Positions 61,810 through 64,000 of a stretch of 64,000 nucleotides of DNA are shown one piece after another. Location: the NCBI RefSeq assembly GCF_000017505.1, contig NC_009675.1, forward strand, positions 434,001-498,000, written 5' to 3'. The notes under the pieces are model-generated. The model saw only the letters and a program-made list of their open reading frames with translations, had not been told where the DNA came from and ran no database searches. The position numbers were made by a program, and so were the translations under genes. Position 1 is the stretch's first letter. Every line of letters starts with the position of its first letter. This DNA is from Anaeromyxobacter sp. Fw109-5. GTDB taxonomy: Bacteria > Myxococcota > Myxococcia > Myxococcales > Anaeromyxobacteraceae.

Positions 61810-62721
61810 GTGAAGCGTCTCCCCCTCGTCATTGCACTCTCCGTAAGCGCGGCGTCGCTCGTCGGCTGCCGCAGCACCGCCATGTCCTTCGTGTCGGACG
61901 CGGTGGCGCAGAGCGGCTCCTCCTACGCGACCGACGACGACCCCGAGCTCGTCCGCGGGGCGGTGCCGTTCGGCCTCAAGACCATGGAGGGGCTCCTCTC
62001 GGAGGACCCGCACCACGAGGGGCTGCTCCGCGCCCTGGCGGGCAACTTCACCCAGTATGCGTACGCCTTCGTCCAGGCGGACGCCGACCTGGCGGATCTG
62101 CAGGGGAACCTGGACGCGGCGCGCGCCGGGCGCGAGCGCGCGCGCAAGCTGTACCTCCGCGCGCGCGACTACGGGCTGCGCGCGCTGGAGCAGCGGCACG
62201 ACGGCCTCTCGAAGCGGCTGCGGGAGGGCCGCGACGTCGCGGGGGCCCTGAAGGCCGCCGAGAAGAAGGACGTCGAGGTCCTCTACTGGACCGCCTCGGC
62301 GTGGACGCTCGCGATCGCCAACGGCAAGGGCGACATGGGGCTCGTGGCCGAGCTGCCGGTCCCGGTGGCCATGATGGAGCGCGCCCTGGCGCTCGACGAG
62401 AAGTGGGGACAGGGTGCGCTGCACGAGTACTTCGTCTCCCTGGACGCGGCGCGCGGCGAGGTGGAGGGAGGCGGCCCCGCGCGCGCGAAGGCACACCTCG
62501 AGCGCGCGCTCGAGCTCTCGATGAACAAGAAGCTGGGCCCGCGCGTCGCCTATGCGGAGGGCGTCCTCGTGAAGCAGCAGGACCGGGCGGCGTTCGAGCG
62601 CGAGCTGGGGGTCGTCCTGCAGGCCAATCCCGACGAGGCGCCGGAGCACCGGCTCGCCAACATCCTGGCGCAGCGGCGCGCTCGCGCGCTGCTCGACCAC
62701 GTGGACGATCTGTTCCTCTGA
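61810..62721 (+). CDS. TatT-like T component of a TPAT (TPR-associated TRAP) transporter
   Basis: 303 residues, GTG start, lipoprotein signal ending LVGCRS. The mature protein is helical with TPR-like pairs, for example LYLRARDYGLRALEQRHDGLSKRL and TASAWTLAIANG. In the TPAT system of Treponema, a trimeric TatT lipoprotein holds the TatP binding protein and channels the ligand to the permease. The next gene is the binding protein and the fused QM permease is divergent, so the full set is here. Confidence 0.88.
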   Translation: MKRLPLVIALSVSAASLVGCRSTAMSFVSDAVAQSGSSYATDDDPELVRGAVPFGLKTMEGLLSEDPHHEGLLRALAGNFTQYAYAFVQADADLADLQGNLDAARAGRERARKLYLRARDYGLRALEQRHDGLSKRLREGRDVAGALKAAEKKDVEVLYWTASAWTLAIANGKGDMGLVAELPVPVAMMERALALDEKWGQGALHEYFVSLDAARGEVEGGGPARAKAHLERALELSMNKKLGPRVAYAEGVLVKQQDRAAFERELGVVLQANPDEAPEHRLANILAQRRARALLDHVDDLFL

Positions 62722-62737
62722 TCCCAAGGAGAACCCC

Positions 62738-63718
62738 GTGAAGAAGCTCCTCCTCGCCGCGCTCTTCGCGGCGCTCGCCACCACCGCCCGCGCGCAGACC
62801 GTGACGCTCAAGCTCGGCACGCTCGCGCCCCAGGGGTCGACCTGGCACGACATCCTCCGCGAGATGGGCCAGAAGTGGGAGCAGGCCTCGGGCGGGAAGG
62901 TGAAGCTGCGGATCTACGCCGGCGGCGCGCAGGGCTCCGAGGGCGACATGGTGCGGAAGATGGGGATCGGCCAGCTCCAGGCCGCCGCCATCTCCAACGT
63001 CGGCATGCACGACGTCATCCCCGAGCCGCAGGCGCTGAGCGTCCCGTTCCTGTTCCAGAGCGAGGCGCAGATGGAGTGCGCCTTCGAGAAGGTCCGGCCG
63101 CGCATCGAGCAGGCCCTGGAGAAGCGGGGGCTCGTCGCGCTGCAGTGGAGCCGCATCGGCGCGATCCACCTCTTCTGCGACTCTCCGTTCAAGACGCCCG
63201 CGGAGGTGAGCCGCGCGAAGATCTGGGCGTGGGAGGGCGATCCCAAGAGCGTCGAGGCGTTCCGCGCCGCCGGGCTGCAGCCGGTCGTGCTGTCCGCGAA
63301 CGACATGTACCCCTCGCTCCAGACCGGGATGATCGACTGCGTCCCGAACGTCCCGCTCTACGTCCTCACCGCTCGCCTGTTCGAGAAGGCGAACCACATG
63401 GTGGACGTCTCGTGGGCGTACATGATCGGGGCGACCATCGTGCGGAAGGACGCCTGGGAGAAGATCCCCGCCGACGTCCGCCCGAAGCTGCTCGAGATCG
63501 CGCAGTCGCTCGGCCGGAAAGTCGACGACGAGGTGCGCCGCCTCAACACCGACGCCGTCACCGCCATGCAGAAGCAGGGGCTGCAGGTCGTGAAGGTGGA
63601 TCCCGGCCCGTGGCGCCAGGCGATGGAGAAGTCCTGGACGGTGGTGCGCGGCGGCGTCGTGCCGGCCGAGTTCTTCGACGCGGTGAAGTCAGCGCGCGAC
63701 GCCTGCCCGGCCAAGTAG
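62738..63718 (+). CDS. TRAP/TPAT substrate-binding protein (DctP/TatP family)
   Basis: 326 residues, GTG start with AAGGAG upstream and signal peptide MKKLLLAALFAALATTARA. DctP fold: VTLKLGTLAPQGSTWHDILREMGQKWEQASGGKVKLRIYAGG, GDMVRKMGIGQLQAAAISNVGMHDV, KIWAWEGDPKSVEAFRAAGL, QTGMIDCVPNVP. The arginine that often grips a carboxylate ligand is not clear to me; DUF/TatP members prefer hydrophobic ligands. It partners with TatT 16 bases upstream. Confidence 0.93.
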   Translation: MKKLLLAALFAALATTARAQTVTLKLGTLAPQGSTWHDILREMGQKWEQASGGKVKLRIYAGGAQGSEGDMVRKMGIGQLQAAAISNVGMHDVIPEPQALSVPFLFQSEAQMECAFEKVRPRIEQALEKRGLVALQWSRIGAIHLFCDSPFKTPAEVSRAKIWAWEGDPKSVEAFRAAGLQPVVLSANDMYPSLQTGMIDCVPNVPLYVLTARLFEKANHMVDVSWAYMIGATIVRKDAWEKIPADVRPKLLEIAQSLGRKVDDEVRRLNTDAVTAMQKQGLQVVKVDPGPWRQAMEKSWTVVRGGVVPAEFFDAVKSARDACPAK

Positions 63719-63726
63719 CGGGCCGA

Positions 63727-64000
63727 TCAGCCGGCCGCGACGAAGCGGGCGAGGTCGCGCCGGAGCGCGCGGCAGGCGAAGAGCAGGGTGAGGTGGCCGC
63801 GCGGGTAGCGCCGCGCGGCGGCTCCCCACGCGGCGGCGAGCCCGAGCGCGCCCGCGCCCAGCGCGATCCGATCGTCCGTCCCCACCGCCACGAGCACGCG
63901 CCGCGCGGTGGGGCGGCGCTGGTCGGCGCGAAAGGGCGCGAGCATGCGCGAGAGCGCGTCCGGCGGCGGCACCGGCGCGCCCGCGCGGCGAGCGAGGGAC
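63727..64000 (-). CDS. alpha/beta-hydrolase-like protein (N-terminus outside the window)
   Basis: About 90 C-terminal residues are visible and the frame is open to the right edge. RRVLVAVGTDDRIA could hold the catalytic Asp and RRYPRGHLTLLFACRALRRDLARFVAAG the catalytic His of an alpha/beta hydrolase. Without the nucleophile region the class is uncertain. Confidence 0.5.
   Translation of the reverse strand, partial: SLARRAGAPVPPPDALSRMLAPFRADQRRPTARRVLVAVGTDDRIALGAGALGLAAAWGAAARRYPRGHLTLLFACRALRRDLARFVAAG

Overview
The window is chromosomal DNA from a very GC-rich bacterium. The gene set (Pst/Pho cluster with an OprP-type porin, GGDEF and DUF4388 proteins, many lipoproteins and outer-membrane barrels, TPAT transporter, Ala/Lys/Pro-rich protein tails, GTG/TTG starts) fits Myxococcota, and most closely an Anaeromyxobacter-like organism. 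That assignment is inference from gene style, not from a database search. I saw no rRNA, tRNA, CRISPR array, prophage or insertion sequence. Coding density is high and most genes are housekeeping, envelope or transport functions.

Layout. 1-3.7 kb: envelope proteins (partial DsbA-like thioredoxin, two outer-membrane proteins) and a TusA-like/PP-loop thiolase pair. 3.8-10.2 kb: pyruvate phosphate dikinase, a penicillin-binding transpeptidase, a DUF4388 protein and a TlpA-type thioredoxin. 10.3-12.9 kb: promoter plus a diaminopentanoate-dehydrogenase-like enzyme and two MaoC-fold proteins. 12.9-15.9 kb: two lipoproteins and an ExbB/ExbD proton channel. 16-22.7 kb: ApaG, sirtuin, a large CarboxypepD_reg surface protein, a metallophosphoesterase and small enzymes. 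22.8-30 kb: two tandem POT transporters and a large Lhr-type helicase. 30-32.6 kb: a DUF4442 hotdog protein, then the most interesting gene of the window. This is a periplasmic thioredoxin-TPR protein whose reading frame crosses an in-frame TGA exactly where the first cysteine of the redox motif should be (U-P-T-C), so it is a likely selenoprotein. 33-37.9 kb: HNH endonuclease, a THUMP methyltransferase, a diguanylate cyclase and an OmpA-like lipoprotein.

38-45.7 kb is a complete phosphate-starvation unit: phoB, phoR, porin, pstS, pstC, pstA, pstB, phoU, with a small ORF and sixA next to it. Direct repeats of CGTCAC every 11 bp lie before phoB, before pstC and, more weakly, before the porin; they look like this organism's Pho boxes. 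46.6-51.4 kb holds a secreted low-complexity protein and a tightly overlapping run of sulfonate-type ABC transporter, NlpC-like lipoprotein and PAP2 phosphatase. 51.5-59.9 kb holds a second THUMP-type methyltransferase, a glycosyltransferase, an MFS protein, an ABC-F ATPase, a DUF4412 protein, a glycerophosphodiesterase, a methyltransferase and a sphingomyelin-synthase-like PAP2_C membrane protein. 59.9-63.7 kb encodes a TPAT transporter (fused QM permease divergent from TatT and TatP).

A second theme is a dispersed repeat family. It combines arrays of the hexamer GGGGTC/GCGGTC/GAGGTC with short palindromes of the CCCTTCGACTTCG...GCTACGCTCAGGG type. Copies sit between genes at about 8.2, 32.7, 34.6 and 58.1 kb, and one composite copy lies in frame inside the lhr gene near 27 kb. 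A related nested palindrome separates exbD from apaG.
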